This document shows, piece by piece, positions 32,828 through 41,567 of a stretch of 64,000 nucleotides of DNA; within the stretch, counting starts at the first letter, position 1; each line of letters starts with the position of its first letter. Both the position numbers and the translations under genes were made by a program. The notes below the pieces were generated by a model that saw only the letters and a program-made list of their open reading frames with translations, ran no database searches and was not told where the DNA came from. This stretch comes from Streptomyces halstedii (lineage in GTDB: Bacteria; Actinomycetota; Actinomycetes; Streptomycetales; Streptomycetaceae): assembly GCA_000720535.1 (NCBI GenBank), contig JOAZ01000010.1:124001-188000 (forward strand). Direction: 5' to 3'.

Positions 32828-33601
32828 ATGGGATCCGCGGCAGACCGTGCGAAGGGCCCCGGGCGGGTCAGCGTGTGGCTGGACCGGCGCACACCGACGC
32901 GTCACCGCAAGGCCGACCAGCCGGCCGGCCTCGACCGGGACAGGATCACCGCGGCGACCGTCCGGCTGCTGGACGCCGAGGGGCTCACGAAGTTCTCCAT
33001 GCGCCGCCTCGCCGCGGAGCTGGACGTCACGGCGATGTCCCTCTACTGGTACGTGGACACCAAGGACGACCTGCTGGAACTGGCCCTCGACACGGTCTAC
33101 GGCGAGATCCCGCCGCCCCGCGAGGACGCCGACTGGCGCGACCGGCTGCGCGAACTGGCCACCAGCTACCGCACCATGCTGGTCGCGCACGTCTGGGCGT
33201 CCGCGCTCGCCGGGAGATACCTCAACGTCGGCCCCCACGCGATGCTGTTCTCCTACGCGGTCCAGGACGTCGTCCGGGCCACCGGACTGCCCCTGGCGAG
33301 CCAGACGGGCGCGATGTCCGCCGTCCTTCAGTTCGTGTACGGGTTCGGCACCCAGGAAGGCCACCTCGTGCGGCGCTCCAAGGACGCCGGTCTCAGCCAG
33401 GACGCGTTCTACCGGCAGGCGATCGACGCGGTCAGGGCGGATCCGCGGCTCAGGCGGATCGTCGAGCCCTCCGAGGCCATCATGGACGCCCGGGGCGGCA
33501 CCACCGTGGAGGAGATGCGGGAGCGGGACTTCCTGTTCGCCCTCGACCTCCTCATCGCCGGCATCGAGGCCATGTGCGCCCGCGAGGCGGGCCGCCGGTA
33601 G
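32828..33601 (+). CDS. TetR-family regulator of the adjacent efflux pump
   Basis: This is a protein of about 257 residues. The helix-turn-helix (about 37-80) reads TAATVRLLDAEGLTKFSMRR and LAAELDVTAMSLYWYVDTKD, closest to the TetR(Tet-class) type, with a TetR_C-like ligand domain behind. ATG at 32828 is preceded by AGGAGGAGAG; the upstream ATG at 32795 would add 11 residues. Its position behind a DHA2 pump, and similar palindromes before both genes, point to a drug-responsive repressor. The inducer is unknown. Confidence 0.88.
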   Translation: MGSAADRAKGPGRVSVWLDRRTPTRHRKADQPAGLDRDRITAATVRLLDAEGLTKFSMRRLAAELDVTAMSLYWYVDTKDDLLELALDTVYGEIPPPREDADWRDRLRELATSYRTMLVAHVWASALAGRYLNVGPHAMLFSYAVQDVVRATGLPLASQTGAMSAVLQFVYGFGTQEGHLVRRSKDAGLSQDAFYRQAIDAVRADPRLRRIVEPSEAIMDARGGTTVEEMRERDFLFALDLLIAGIEAMCAREAGRR

Positions 33602-33671
33602 GGGCGTACGGCGTGTGGAACCCGTGCGCCGGAGCGTCCGCGAGAGGCCGACCGCCCGCCGCGTCCCCCCT

Positions 33672-34622
33672 TCAGTAACCGCGCCCGGTGTCCACCGCCA
33701 GCGCCGGCGTACGGCCCCGCGCCACCGCCTCCCAGCAGGCCTCGAAGTCCGTGACGACGTCCTCGTCGGCGGTGATGCCGGCGGAGTGCGACGTGACGAC
33801 CGTGCGCGGCAGCCGCCAGACGCGGTCCCCGGGGCCCGGCGGCTCCTCGGGCAGTACGTCCAGGACGGCCCGGCGCACCCTTCCGTCGCGCAGCGCGGCC
33901 TCCAGCGCGTCCAGGTCCACCGAGGCGCCCCGGCCGACGTTGACGAACGAGGCGCCCCGCAGCGCGGCGAAGCGCTCGGCGCCGAAGAACCCCTCGGTGG
34001 CCCCGGTCAGCGGCAGCGTGGAGACCACCCAGCGCGCGGCGGCCAGTTCCTCCGCCTCCTGGGCGCTCCCGGCCGCCACGACCCGGTCGAAGCCGGGCGC
34101 GTCCCCCGGGGTGCGGCGGACCCCCACCGTGCGCACCGAGCAGGCCCGCAGCAGCGCGGCGACCGCGGAGCCGATCCGTCCGGTGCCGTGGACGACGGCG
34201 GTCTGCCCGGCGACGAGTGAGGACGGGAGGCGCTGCCACTCGGCGCGGGCGTGCTGCGCGGTGTGCTCCGGGACCGACTGGCACTCGGCGAGCATCCAGC
34301 CCAGCACGTACTGCGCGATGCGCTCACCCATCCGGCCCACGGTCCGTGTCAGCAGGGCCCCTTCGGGCCAGGGACCGGCGGCGAGGAGGGCGTCCGTGCC
34401 CGCGTTGACGCTGTGGAACCAGACGAGCCGCCCGGCCCGCGGCGCGTCGGGCAGGGCGCCCCCGACGTACACGAAGGGCCCGTCCGGCGCGGTGCCGGAC
34501 GCCCGCTCCACCGGACGCCCGGTGAACCCCTCCAGCGCGCGGACCACGGACGCCTCGACGTCCGGGGCGGCCAGGACCCGGGCGCGGGCGAGCACATCGG
34601 GCCCCGGTACCGCCCCGGTCAC
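33672..34622 (-). CDS. D-2-hydroxyacid dehydrogenase
   Basis: The 316-residue protein has the NAD-binding core QTAVVHGTGRIGSAVAALL (GxGxxG). Catalytic residues are visible as Arg in SFVNVGRGASVD, Glu in VLDVLPEEPP and His in TVVTSHSAG. These are the Arg-Glu-His triad of the family, which reduces 2-keto acids to D-2-hydroxy acids or the reverse. The N-terminal substrate domain is short and diverged, so the specific acid is not clear. GTG at 34622 lies one base after the PPOX gene stop, so the two genes are translationally linked. Confidence 0.87.
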   Translation of the reverse strand: MTGAVPGPDVLARARVLAAPDVEASVVRALEGFTGRPVERASGTAPDGPFVYVGGALPDAPRAGRLVWFHSVNAGTDALLAAGPWPEGALLTRTVGRMGERIAQYVLGWMLAECQSVPEHTAQHARAEWQRLPSSLVAGQTAVVHGTGRIGSAVAALLRACSVRTVGVRRTPGDAPGFDRVVAAGSAQEAEELAAARWVVSTLPLTGATEGFFGAERFAALRGASFVNVGRGASVDLDALEAALRDGRVRRAVLDVLPEEPPGPGDRVWRLPRTVVTSHSAGITADEDVVTDFEACWEAVARGRTPALAVDTGRGY

Positions 34623-34623
34623 C

Positions 34624-35094
34624 TCAGCCGCCGTCGGTCAGCCGGGCGGGGAAGCCGCCGGTGGCGATCGGGCCCCAGCGTTCCGGGGTGACGCGGATGA
34701 TCGACTTCCCCTGCTTCAGCATGGCCGCCCGGTACTCGTCCCAGTCCGGGTGTTCCCCCGAGATGTTCCGGAAGTACGTGACGAGCGGCTCGACCGAGTC
34801 CGGTGCGTCGAGCACCTCGGCCGAGCCGTCGATCTGGACCCAGGGGCCGTCCCACTCGTCCGACAGGACGATCACGCTGACCCGCTCGTCCCGCTTGGCG
34901 TTGCGGGTCTTGGCGCGTTCCGGGTACGTGGACACGACGATCCGGCCCTCGTCGTCCACGCCGCAGGTCAGCGGGGACCCCTGGGGCCGTCCGTCGGACC
35001 GGGTGGTCAGCAGGATCGCGCGGTGCCGGGGACGGACGAAGTCCAGCAGTTCCCCGAGCTCGACGGTGGTGTTGGTCGCGATGTTCGGTGCCAT
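34624..35094 (-). CDS. PPOX-class F420/flavin-dependent oxidoreductase
   Basis: The 156-residue split beta-barrel protein shows LLDFVRPRHRAILLTTRSDG, GSPLTCGVDDEGRIVVSTYP and KTRNAKRDERVSVIVLSDEW. This is typical of pyridoxamine-phosphate-oxidase-like proteins that use F420 or flavin in actinomycetes. The C-terminal KSIIRVTPERWGPIATGGFP is common in this group. ATG at 35094 is used. It is the first gene of a two-gene unit with the 2-hydroxyacid dehydrogenase, and a MITE sits 13 bases upstream. The substrate is unknown. Confidence 0.84.
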   Translation of the reverse strand: MAPNIATNTTVELGELLDFVRPRHRAILLTTRSDGRPQGSPLTCGVDDEGRIVVSTYPERAKTRNAKRDERVSVIVLSDEWDGPWVQIDGSAEVLDAPDSVEPLVTYFRNISGEHPDWDEYRAAMLKQGKSIIRVTPERWGPIATGGFPARLTDGG

Positions 35095-35107
35095 GGGGCT
35101 CACCCTA

Positions 35108-35269
35108 GGGGCTGCCCCGTCATCCCTGGCGGGCGCGCGACGACAGCTACGGCACCTCGCCGCGTTGTCGGAACGCCCGAATACATCCAGTACGCGGACG
35201 TCCCTCCGCCTTGCGATGCACCGCATCTGACGCCGCGCGCTGATCCACCAGGGATCACGGGGCAGCCCC
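35108..35269. mobile_element. 162-bp MITE-like element with 22-bp terminal inverted repeats
   Basis: The left end GGGGCTGCCCCGTCATCC (35108 onward) recurs inverted at 35248-35269 with one mismatch over 22 bp. The interior contains no gene. I recall closely similar sequence scattered through Streptomyces genomes, and a partial copy occurs at 58927-58964 here. It lies in the promoter region of the PPOX gene and next to the end of the YceI gene. Confidence 0.78.
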
Positions 35270-35284
35270 TGGGGCTGCCCCGGA
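35259..35284 (-). terminator. Hairpin at the end of the YceI gene
   Basis: GGGGCAGCCCC overlaps the MITE end and is followed by TGGGGCTGCCCCGG, giving a self-complementary block of about 24 bases directly beyond the YceI stop. Confidence 0.5.
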
Positions 35285-35287
35285 CGG

Positions 35288-36103
35288 TCAGGCCGGGAAC
35301 GAATCCCCCTGCACGGCCTGGATGTCCAGCTCCACCCGCAGCGTCGTGCCGATCGCGGAGATGCCCGCCTGCACGACCTGGTTGTAGTTCATGGCGAAGT
35401 CGTCCCGGCGCAGTTCGGCGGTGGCGTGGAAGGCCGCCCGCACACCGCCCCAGGGGTCCGGGCCGGTGCCCAGGTAGGTGAGGTCGAGATCGATGTCCCG
35501 GGCCACTCCGCGCATGGTGAGGACGCCGTGCACCGTCCAGCGGTCGGGCCCGGCCGGGGTCAGGGCGCGGGAGACGTAGGTGATCTCCGGGTGCCGCTCC
35601 GCGTCCAGGAAGTCCGCCGACCGCAGGTGCTTGTCCCGCATCCCGTTGCCGGTGTCGATGCTGTCCGCGGCGATGGAGGCCTCCACCCGCGACCGCTGGA
35701 CGTCCTCGGAGACGTCGATCCGGCCGCTGAACTCGGTGAACCGGCCGTGCACGCTGGAGATCCCCAGGTGCCGCGCGACCGCGGCCACCGTGGAGTGCGC
35801 CGGGTCCAGCGACCAGGCGCCCGGCGGCGGCAGCTCCACCCCGCCCTGCCGGGCCAGCACCACGGTGCCGGCCTCGACGCGGCCACTGGCCGTGACGAGG
35901 GCGGTGGAGGCGACGGGGGCGTACCCGACCGCCGTGACGATCACCGTGTACGCGCCGGCCGGCAGGAGAGCGTCGGTACGCACGGCCCCGTCCTCGTCGG
36001 CGGCGGCCCGGACCACCTGGGTGCCCGTCATGTCGGTCACCGTCACGACCGCGTGCTGGACGGCCCAGCCGTCCCGCGTGCGTACGTGTGCTCGAAGTCC
36101 CAT
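35288..36103 (-). CDS. YceI-family protein with N-terminal carboxypeptidase-regulatory-like domain
   Basis: The protein is 271 residues. Residues about 1-85 form a beta-sandwich of the carboxypeptidase-regulatory/CnaB-like type (VVTVTDMTGTQVVRAAADED, PAGAYTVIVTAVGYAPV). The YceI lipocalin-like domain then runs from GAWSLDPAHSTVAAVARHLG to the C-terminus. YceI proteins bind isoprenoid lipids in a hydrophobic cavity. There is no signal peptide, which is unlike many Gram-negative YceI proteins. The gene upstream, a transporter, carries related regulatory-like repeats, suggesting the two work together. Start ATG at 36103. Confidence 0.87.
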   Translation of the reverse strand: MGLRAHVRTRDGWAVQHAVVTVTDMTGTQVVRAAADEDGAVRTDALLPAGAYTVIVTAVGYAPVASTALVTASGRVEAGTVVLARQGGVELPPPGAWSLDPAHSTVAAVARHLGISSVHGRFTEFSGRIDVSEDVQRSRVEASIAADSIDTGNGMRDKHLRSADFLDAERHPEITYVSRALTPAGPDRWTVHGVLTMRGVARDIDLDLTYLGTGPDPWGGVRAAFHATAELRRDDFAMNYNQVVQAGISAIGTTLRVELDIQAVQGDSFPA

Positions 36104-36284
36104 CCCGATCCTTCTCCTTGCTCACTCACTCGGTGACTCAACGGCTCCATGAGCCGGGCCCCGGGCGGGGACGGCAGGCCGTCCCCTGCCTGCCGTTCCC
36201 GCCACGGGGCCCGTTTCCACCGGCGGACACAGCCTCTCCGCTCGAAGCGCTGTGCCGCCAGGGGTCTGTGTGGACGTTCCGTGC

Positions 36285-38801
36285 CTACTCGCCCGGGTGG
36301 GCGAGCTCGATGTCGTGGCCGTCGATCCCGCCGCCGGTCACGGTCAGCGAGCCGGCCACCGGCGGATAGCCGGTCGCGAGCAGCGAGTACTCGCCGGCGT
36401 CCAGGTCGGTGAAGGCGTAGACGCCGTCCTCCCCGGTCGTCGAGGTGGCGACCACGTTGCCCGCCGCGTCGATCAGCGTGACGCGGGCGTCGGACAGCGG
36501 AGCCGGGTCGGAACCGGCCCGGACGACACCGCGCACCAGCGCACCGGCCCGCAGGGCCGCGTCGGCCCGGGTGACACCCTGGCCGCCGATCTCCACGGGC
36601 AGCGCCAGCGGGCGGAAACCGGCGGCGGTCACGGCGACCGTCACCGCGCCGGGGACCAGCTCGCCGAAGGCGAACTCGCCCGCTCCGTCCGAGACGCCGG
36701 TGGCCAGGACGTCACCGCGCACGTCGGTCACCACGACCATCGCGCCCCCGACCGGCACCCCGCCCTCGGCGGTCCGTACGGTCCCGGCGAGACCGCTCGT
36801 ACCGGCGAGCAGGATGTCGTAGGCCAGCGGCTCCTCGCCGACGACCACGGTGGACGCCTGGGGCTGGAAGCCGTCCGCGGAGGCGATCAGGACGTAGCTG
36901 CCGGCGCCGGGGGCGTCCAGCAGGTACGTGCCGTCGGCCTGGGCGACGGACCGCCCCAGCTGCCGGCCGTCCAGCGAGATCAGGGTGACGGCGGCCCGGG
37001 CGACGGCCGCGCCCTCAGCGCCGCGCACCACACCGCGCACCGGGGTGCCGCCCTGGAGTGCGGCGGGCGCGTCCGGGACCGGCAGGGGCCGCGGGGCGTC
37101 CTGGACGGCGGCCGAGGGGAGCCCGGCCGACGCCTCGGCGAAGGCGGGAGCGGGAGCGCCGACGGTGACCTCGACCGGCTGGTCGGCGGGCAGCTCGGAG
37201 GTGACCGCGGCCTTGTCGTTCCCGGCGCTCGTCCTCAGGGCGACCTCCTTGATGAAGAGGGTCAGCAGGAAGGCGAGCAGCGCGGCCGGTGCGGCGTACA
37301 GGAAGACGTCGGCGACACCGTGGCCGTACGCCGCCTCCATGACCGTGCGGAACGGTGCCGGGAGCTTGTCCAGGTCGGGGATGCCCCCGCCACCGGTACC
37401 GCCGTGGCCGAAGGCCGCGCCCTCGGGACCGAGGTCGGCGAGGCCGTCCTTGACGTACTGGGTGACGCGGTTGCCCAGGACGGCGCCCAGCGCCGAGACG
37501 CCGATCGCACCACCGAGGGAACGGAAGAACGTGACGACCGAACTGGCGGCGCCGAGGTCGGCCGGGGCCACCTGGTTCTGCGTGGCGAGGACCAGGTTCT
37601 GCATCATCATGCCGATACCGAGACCCATCACGAACATGAAGACCGCGATGTGCCAGTACTCGGTGTCGTACCGGATGGTGCCGAGCATCCCGAGCCCCGC
37701 GGTGAGCAGGAAACCACCGCTGACCAGCCAGGCCTTCCAGCGGCCCGTCTTGGTGATGATCTGGCCCGAGAGGGTCGAGGAGAGGAACAGCCCGGCGATC
37801 ATCGGGATGGTCATGACGCCGGACATCGTCGGCGACTTGCCCCGTGCCAGCTGGAAGTACTGGCTGAAGAAGACGGTGCCGGCGAACATCCCGATCCCGA
37901 CGAACAGCGAGGCCGCCGAGGCCAGCGTGATGGTTCGGTTCCGGAAGAGGCGCAGCGGGATGATCGGCTCGCTGGCCCGGGACTCGACGAGGACGAAGAT
38001 CAGCGCGAGCAGTGCGGCGCCCGCGACCATGACGACCGTCTGCCAGGACATCCAGTCGTACTTGTCGCCCGCGAAGGTCACCCACAGGAGCAGCAGGGAG
38101 ACGGCGGCGCTGATGAAGAACGCGCCCCACCAGTCGACCTTGACCTCGCGCTTGACGACCGGGAGCTTCAGGGTCTTCTGGAGCACGATCAGGGCGATGA
38201 CCGCGAACGGCACACCCACGTAGAAGCACCAGCGCCAGCCCATCCAGCTGGTGTCGGTGATGACGCCGCCGAGCAGCGGACCGCCGACGGTGGCGACGGC
38301 GAAGACCGCGCCGAGGTAACCGCTGTAGCGCCCGCGCTCGCGCGGGGAGATTATCGCGGCCATCACGATCTGGGCGAGGGCGGAGAGACCGCCGACGCCG
38401 ACGCCCTGCACGACACGGCAGATGATGAGCATGCCGCTGCTGGTGGAGAGGCCGGCCACTATCGAGCCGGCCACGTAGATGATCAGGGCTATCTGGACCA
38501 GCAGCTTCTTGCTGAACAGGTCGGCGAGCTTGCCCCACAGGGGGGTGGTGGCGGTCATGGCCAGCAGCGAGGCCGTGACGACCCAGGTGTACGCGCTCTG
38601 GCCGCCGCCGAGGTCGGAGATGATCTCCGGCAGGGCGTTGGAAACGACCGTCGACGACAGGATCGCGACGAACATGCCGAGCAGCAGCCCGGTCAGTGCT
38701 TCCATGATCTGCCGGTGTGTCATCGGCGTGCCTGCGGGGGCTTCGGGGGCCCCGTGCTTGGCGTGGCCGCCCCGCACACCGGATGGTGTGGTCGTAGCCA
38801 T
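36285..38801 (-). CDS. DHA2 MFS transporter fused to carboxypeptidase-regulatory-like repeats
   Basis: The protein is about 838 residues. Residues about 30-545 are a 14-span DHA2 transporter with motif D1 (LSSTVVSNALPEIISDLGG), motif A-like (GKLADLFSKKLLV) and motif C (GGPLLGGVITD). The C-terminal part (about 590-838) holds three or four carboxypeptidase-regulatory-like domains, each with G-x-V-R/x-A-x-V-x-L-x-D and a GTYLLDAPGAGSYVL- or YAFTDLDAGEYSLL-type end. AAGGAACTCC precedes the ATG. The MarR gene is immediately upstream and probably controls it. What the repeats bind is not known. Confidence 0.88.
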   Translation of the reverse strand: MATTTPSGVRGGHAKHGAPEAPAGTPMTHRQIMEALTGLLLGMFVAILSSTVVSNALPEIISDLGGGQSAYTWVVTASLLAMTATTPLWGKLADLFSKKLLVQIALIIYVAGSIVAGLSTSSGMLIICRVVQGVGVGGLSALAQIVMAAIISPRERGRYSGYLGAVFAVATVGGPLLGGVITDTSWMGWRWCFYVGVPFAVIALIVLQKTLKLPVVKREVKVDWWGAFFISAAVSLLLLWVTFAGDKYDWMSWQTVVMVAGAALLALIFVLVESRASEPIIPLRLFRNRTITLASAASLFVGIGMFAGTVFFSQYFQLARGKSPTMSGVMTIPMIAGLFLSSTLSGQIITKTGRWKAWLVSGGFLLTAGLGMLGTIRYDTEYWHIAVFMFVMGLGIGMMMQNLVLATQNQVAPADLGAASSVVTFFRSLGGAIGVSALGAVLGNRVTQYVKDGLADLGPEGAAFGHGGTGGGGIPDLDKLPAPFRTVMEAAYGHGVADVFLYAAPAALLAFLLTLFIKEVALRTSAGNDKAAVTSELPADQPVEVTVGAPAPAFAEASAGLPSAAVQDAPRPLPVPDAPAALQGGTPVRGVVRGAEGAAVARAAVTLISLDGRQLGRSVAQADGTYLLDAPGAGSYVLIASADGFQPQASTVVVGEEPLAYDILLAGTSGLAGTVRTAEGGVPVGGAMVVVTDVRGDVLATGVSDGAGEFAFGELVPGAVTVAVTAAGFRPLALPVEIGGQGVTRADAALRAGALVRGVVRAGSDPAPLSDARVTLIDAAGNVVATSTTGEDGVYAFTDLDAGEYSLLATGYPPVAGSLTVTGGGIDGHDIELAHPGE

Positions 38802-38824
38802 GGAGTTCCTTGTCTTTGCTTCTG

Positions 38825-39364
38825 TTACACGGGTGTACGGGTGTACGAGTCGTCGGAGTGCCCGGCGCGGCAGTCGCCGCTGTGCCTCCCGGGGGCGCAT
38901 CCACCGGGGCCTCGGCAGGCGAAACTGTCACGCAGCCGGGACAGCAACGAGTTGAGCTGTCCCACTTCTTCGTCGGACCAGTCGTTGAGGTTGTGGGCGA
39001 ACATCTCGGTCGTCCGCCGGCTCAGGTCGTCGAGGAGGTCCTCGCCCGCGGGGGTCAGTCGCAGGATGCGGGACCGTCTGTCACTCGGGTCCGCGAGCCG
39101 TTCCACCCAGCCGTTCTCCACGGCGTGAGCCACATGACGGCTGGTCACGGACATGTCCACGGCCAGGAGTTCGGCCAGTCGCGTGATGCGCATCTCGCCG
39201 TACCGGCTCAGGAGCGTCAGCACGGATGCCGAGCCCCCGGGGCATTCGGCGGGCAGGATGCGGGCGAGTCCCCGCTTGACGGCTCCGACGGCGCTGAGCT
39301 GCCGGGCCAGTTCCTCGTACTGGCTCCGCGCGGCCACCGGCCCTCCAGAGATCTCACAGGTCAT
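38825..39364 (-). CDS. MarR-family transcriptional regulator
   Basis: The 179-residue protein has a winged helix-turn-helix reading LTLLSRYGEMRITRLAELLA, then VDMSVTSRHVAHAVENGWVE and DRRSRILRLTPAGEDLLDDL. Its stop is 23 bases before the DHA2 transporter start, so the two form one transcription unit and the regulator should control it. Two palindromes upstream (39368-39382 and 39397-39412) are probably its autoregulatory sites. ATG at 39364 is used. The C-terminal tail is Cys-rich (FACRGPGGCAPG, then HSGDCRAGHSDD), unusual for MarR and possibly redox- or metal-responsive. Confidence 0.88.
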   Translation of the reverse strand: MTCEISGGPVAARSQYEELARQLSAVGAVKRGLARILPAECPGGSASVLTLLSRYGEMRITRLAELLAVDMSVTSRHVAHAVENGWVERLADPSDRRSRILRLTPAGEDLLDDLSRRTTEMFAHNLNDWSDEEVGQLNSLLSRLRDSFACRGPGGCAPGRHSGDCRAGHSDDSYTRTPV

Positions 39365-39367
39365 CTT

Positions 39368-39412
39368 GTTGCTTAGGGCAACGATAGAAGCCGTTGGTTG
39401 CCCCAGGCAAAC
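39368..39412. promoter_or_regulatory. Two palindromic MarR operators
   Basis: GTTGCTTAGGGCAAC (39368-39382) and GTTGCCCCAGGCAAAC (39397-39412) are inverted repeats about 30 bp centre to centre, three helical turns apart. The first begins four bases upstream of the MarR start. Confidence 0.65.
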
Positions 39413-40039
39413 GGAATGGGCCTTGCAGAAGTAAAGGAACGCAAAAGCCTCCGTAGGGTCCCGGTCAAGCCCCCAGCGCACAGCGGGCGCGTGCGCGTAC
39501 GTGTGTTCCTCGGCACACGCGGGGCGCCCGCGCGGGGCGCGCCCGGCGCGCGATCGATGCCCGCCGGACGGGTGGCTCAGGCGCTCGGCGAGCACACGGT
39601 CCGGCGTGCGCCGGGGTGGCCCGCCGTCTGCCCGGGACCGGGGCCCGTCGTCCACCGGGCACGCGGTTCGCCGGCGCCGGGGACGCGGTCTGCCGCCCGC
39701 CGCGTACCGGTCGGCCCGGCGCCGGCGCGTACTTCGGTCCGGTCGGACGCCCGTCGGACACGGGGTGCGGCCCGGCGCCCGTCAACACGAGGTTCCGCAT
39801 CCGCCTGTACGCACGCCGGGGACGCGGTCCGGTTCCTCCGGGCGGGCAGTTCGGTAGGGGGCTCGACTGGCCGCCCGGATCCCCGGCCCGACCACCGGTC
39901 CCGGAGCCCGGGAGCCCCGCCGGAGGCCCCGCCCGGCGTACCCCTGGCATCCGGGGAGGGCCGTCCGCCGCGTCGGGCCATCGCCCGGCGGAGACCCGGG
40001 GGTTGGGCGGTACCGCCGAGTTCGCTAGGGTCCTGGGCC
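39413..40039. other. Gene-free GC-rich stretch
   Basis: Over about 630 bases I see no gene with Streptomyces codon pattern. Readings in all frames are Arg/Pro-rich shadows. Only simple repeats such as GGCGCGCCCGGCGCGC stand out. Confidence 0.55.
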
Positions 40040-40255
40040 ATGGCACACAACCCCCACGCCCCGCAGCCGGGCCCCGAGGGCACTCCCGACCCGGCGGGCA
40101 GCACGCAGATGTTCCGCGCGTTCGTCGACGAGGGCGAGCCGCAGCGCAGGCAGGAGACGGCCGCGGCCCCGTCAGGGCCGAAGACCGGCGTGATCGTGGC
40201 CGTCGTCGCGGTCATCGTCGTCCTCGGCGCGGTCGCCTGGCTCGCGCTCGGCTGA
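40040..40255 (+). CDS. Small single-span membrane protein, unknown function
   Basis: The protein is 71 residues. A polar N-terminus (HNPHAPQPGPEGTPDPAGST) is followed by MFRAFVDEGEPQRRQE and a C-terminal membrane helix GVIVAVVAVIVVLGAVAWLALG ending at the stop. It is therefore a tail-anchored type protein. ATG at 40040 was chosen because the frame upstream runs through the gene-free stretch. It is convergent with sigN. No motif links it to a known function. Confidence 0.65.
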   Translation: MAHNPHAPQPGPEGTPDPAGSTQMFRAFVDEGEPQRRQETAAAPSGPKTGVIVAVVAVIVVLGAVAWLALG

Positions 40256-40466
40256 CCGAGAGCACGTCCCCGTCACCCACCATCTACCGCGGTGGCGCCC
40301 CGGGTCGCGGCTCTCCCGCCGCCGGCCCCGGGGCCCCGCAGCACACAGCACGGCCCGCACAGCGCGGTACGGCCGCCCAGGCGCCCGTACCGGTGCCCGG
40401 GCGACCCGCGGAGCCGTACGCCCGGCGCGAGGCCCCTCGCAGGGCCCCGGCACCGGCCGGCGCGCG

Positions 40467-41333
40467 TCAGTCGGCGATGAGCCCTTCCCTGAGCTGGGTG
40501 AGGGTGCGGGTCAGCAGCCGCGAGACGTGCATCTGCGAGATGCCGACCTCCTCGCCGATCTGCGACTGGGTCATGTTGGCGAAGAAGCGCAGCATGATGA
40601 TCTGCCGCTCACGGGGCGGCAGCTTGGCCAGCAGCGGCTTCAGCGACTCGCGGTACTCGACGCCCTCCAGGGCCGCGTCCTCGTACCCCAGGCGGTCCGC
40701 CAGCGAGCCCTCACCGCCGTCGTCCTCGGCGGACGGGGAGTCCAGCGAGGAGGCCGTGTAGGCGTTGCCCACGGCCAGCCCGTCGACCACGTCCTCCTCA
40801 GAGACCCCCAGCGCCTTGGCCAGCTCCGGCACCGTGGGCGAACGGTCGAGCTTCTGGGCGAGCTCGTCGCTCGCCTTGGTGAGCGCCAGGCGCAGCTCCT
40901 GGAGCCGGCGCGGCACCCGGACCGACCACGAGGTGTCCCGGAAGAAGCGTTTGATCTCGCCCACGACGGTCGGCATCGCGAAGGTGGGGAACTCCACGCC
41001 CCGCTCGCAGTCGAAGCGGTCGATCGCCTTGATCAGGCCGATCGTGCCGACCTGGACGATGTCCTCCATCGGTTCGTTACGGCTGCGGAAACGTGCCGCC
41101 GCGTAGCGGACGAGCGGGAGGTTGAGCTCGATGAGTGTGTCCCGGACATAGGCCCGCTCCGGGCTGTCCGTTCCGTCGGGTCCCGATGCGGGTCCCAGCG
41201 CGGCGAGCCGCAGGAACAGGGAGCGGGACAGCGTGCGGGTGTCGATGGCTTCCGGCGAGCTGGTGAGCACGGCAGGCGCGGGCACACTCTTCGTGAGCGT
41301 GAGCACCTTCGAGCTGCCCTGGTCTACGGACAT
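40467..41333 (-). CDS. sigN: SigB/SigF-type RNA polymerase sigma factor (SigN)
   Basis: The protein is 288 residues. It has sigma regions 2 ([40 protein letters not shown]), 3 (GEIKRFFRDTSWSVRVPRRL) and 4 ([40 protein letters not shown]). It is a close relative of the neighbouring sigF product. In S. coelicolor the pair is annotated SigN (SCO4034) and SigF (SCO4035), both expressed during aerial growth and sporulation. I use that order and the N-terminal MSVDQGSSKVLTLTK to assign this copy as sigN. No anti-sigma gene is adjacent. The sister sigma gene lies 234 bases upstream. Confidence 0.86.
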   Translation of the reverse strand: MSVDQGSSKVLTLTKSVPAPAVLTSSPEAIDTRTLSRSLFLRLAALGPASGPDGTDSPERAYVRDTLIELNLPLVRYAAARFRSRNEPMEDIVQVGTIGLIKAIDRFDCERGVEFPTFAMPTVVGEIKRFFRDTSWSVRVPRRLQELRLALTKASDELAQKLDRSPTVPELAKALGVSEEDVVDGLAVGNAYTASSLDSPSAEDDGGEGSLADRLGYEDAALEGVEYRESLKPLLAKLPPRERQIIMLRFFANMTQSQIGEEVGISQMHVSRLLTRTLTQLREGLIAD

Positions 41334-41567
41334 GCCACCCCCTTGAGGTCGCGGACGGTCGCGGTGGCCACGACCATCGGAGGAACGCAGCCTCCACCTG
41401 AATACCGGAGGTAGGGCTGCGGCAAACGCGGTTCCAGCAGAATGTCACATGTCGGCAACACGCTGTAGTGACAAGTCGACAAGTCAGCGGTGGAACCGCG
41501 CAGGAAACAGGGGGTGTGCGGCATTTACGCCCCGGAAGACGGCTCCGGGACGGTCTACCCGTTCCGG

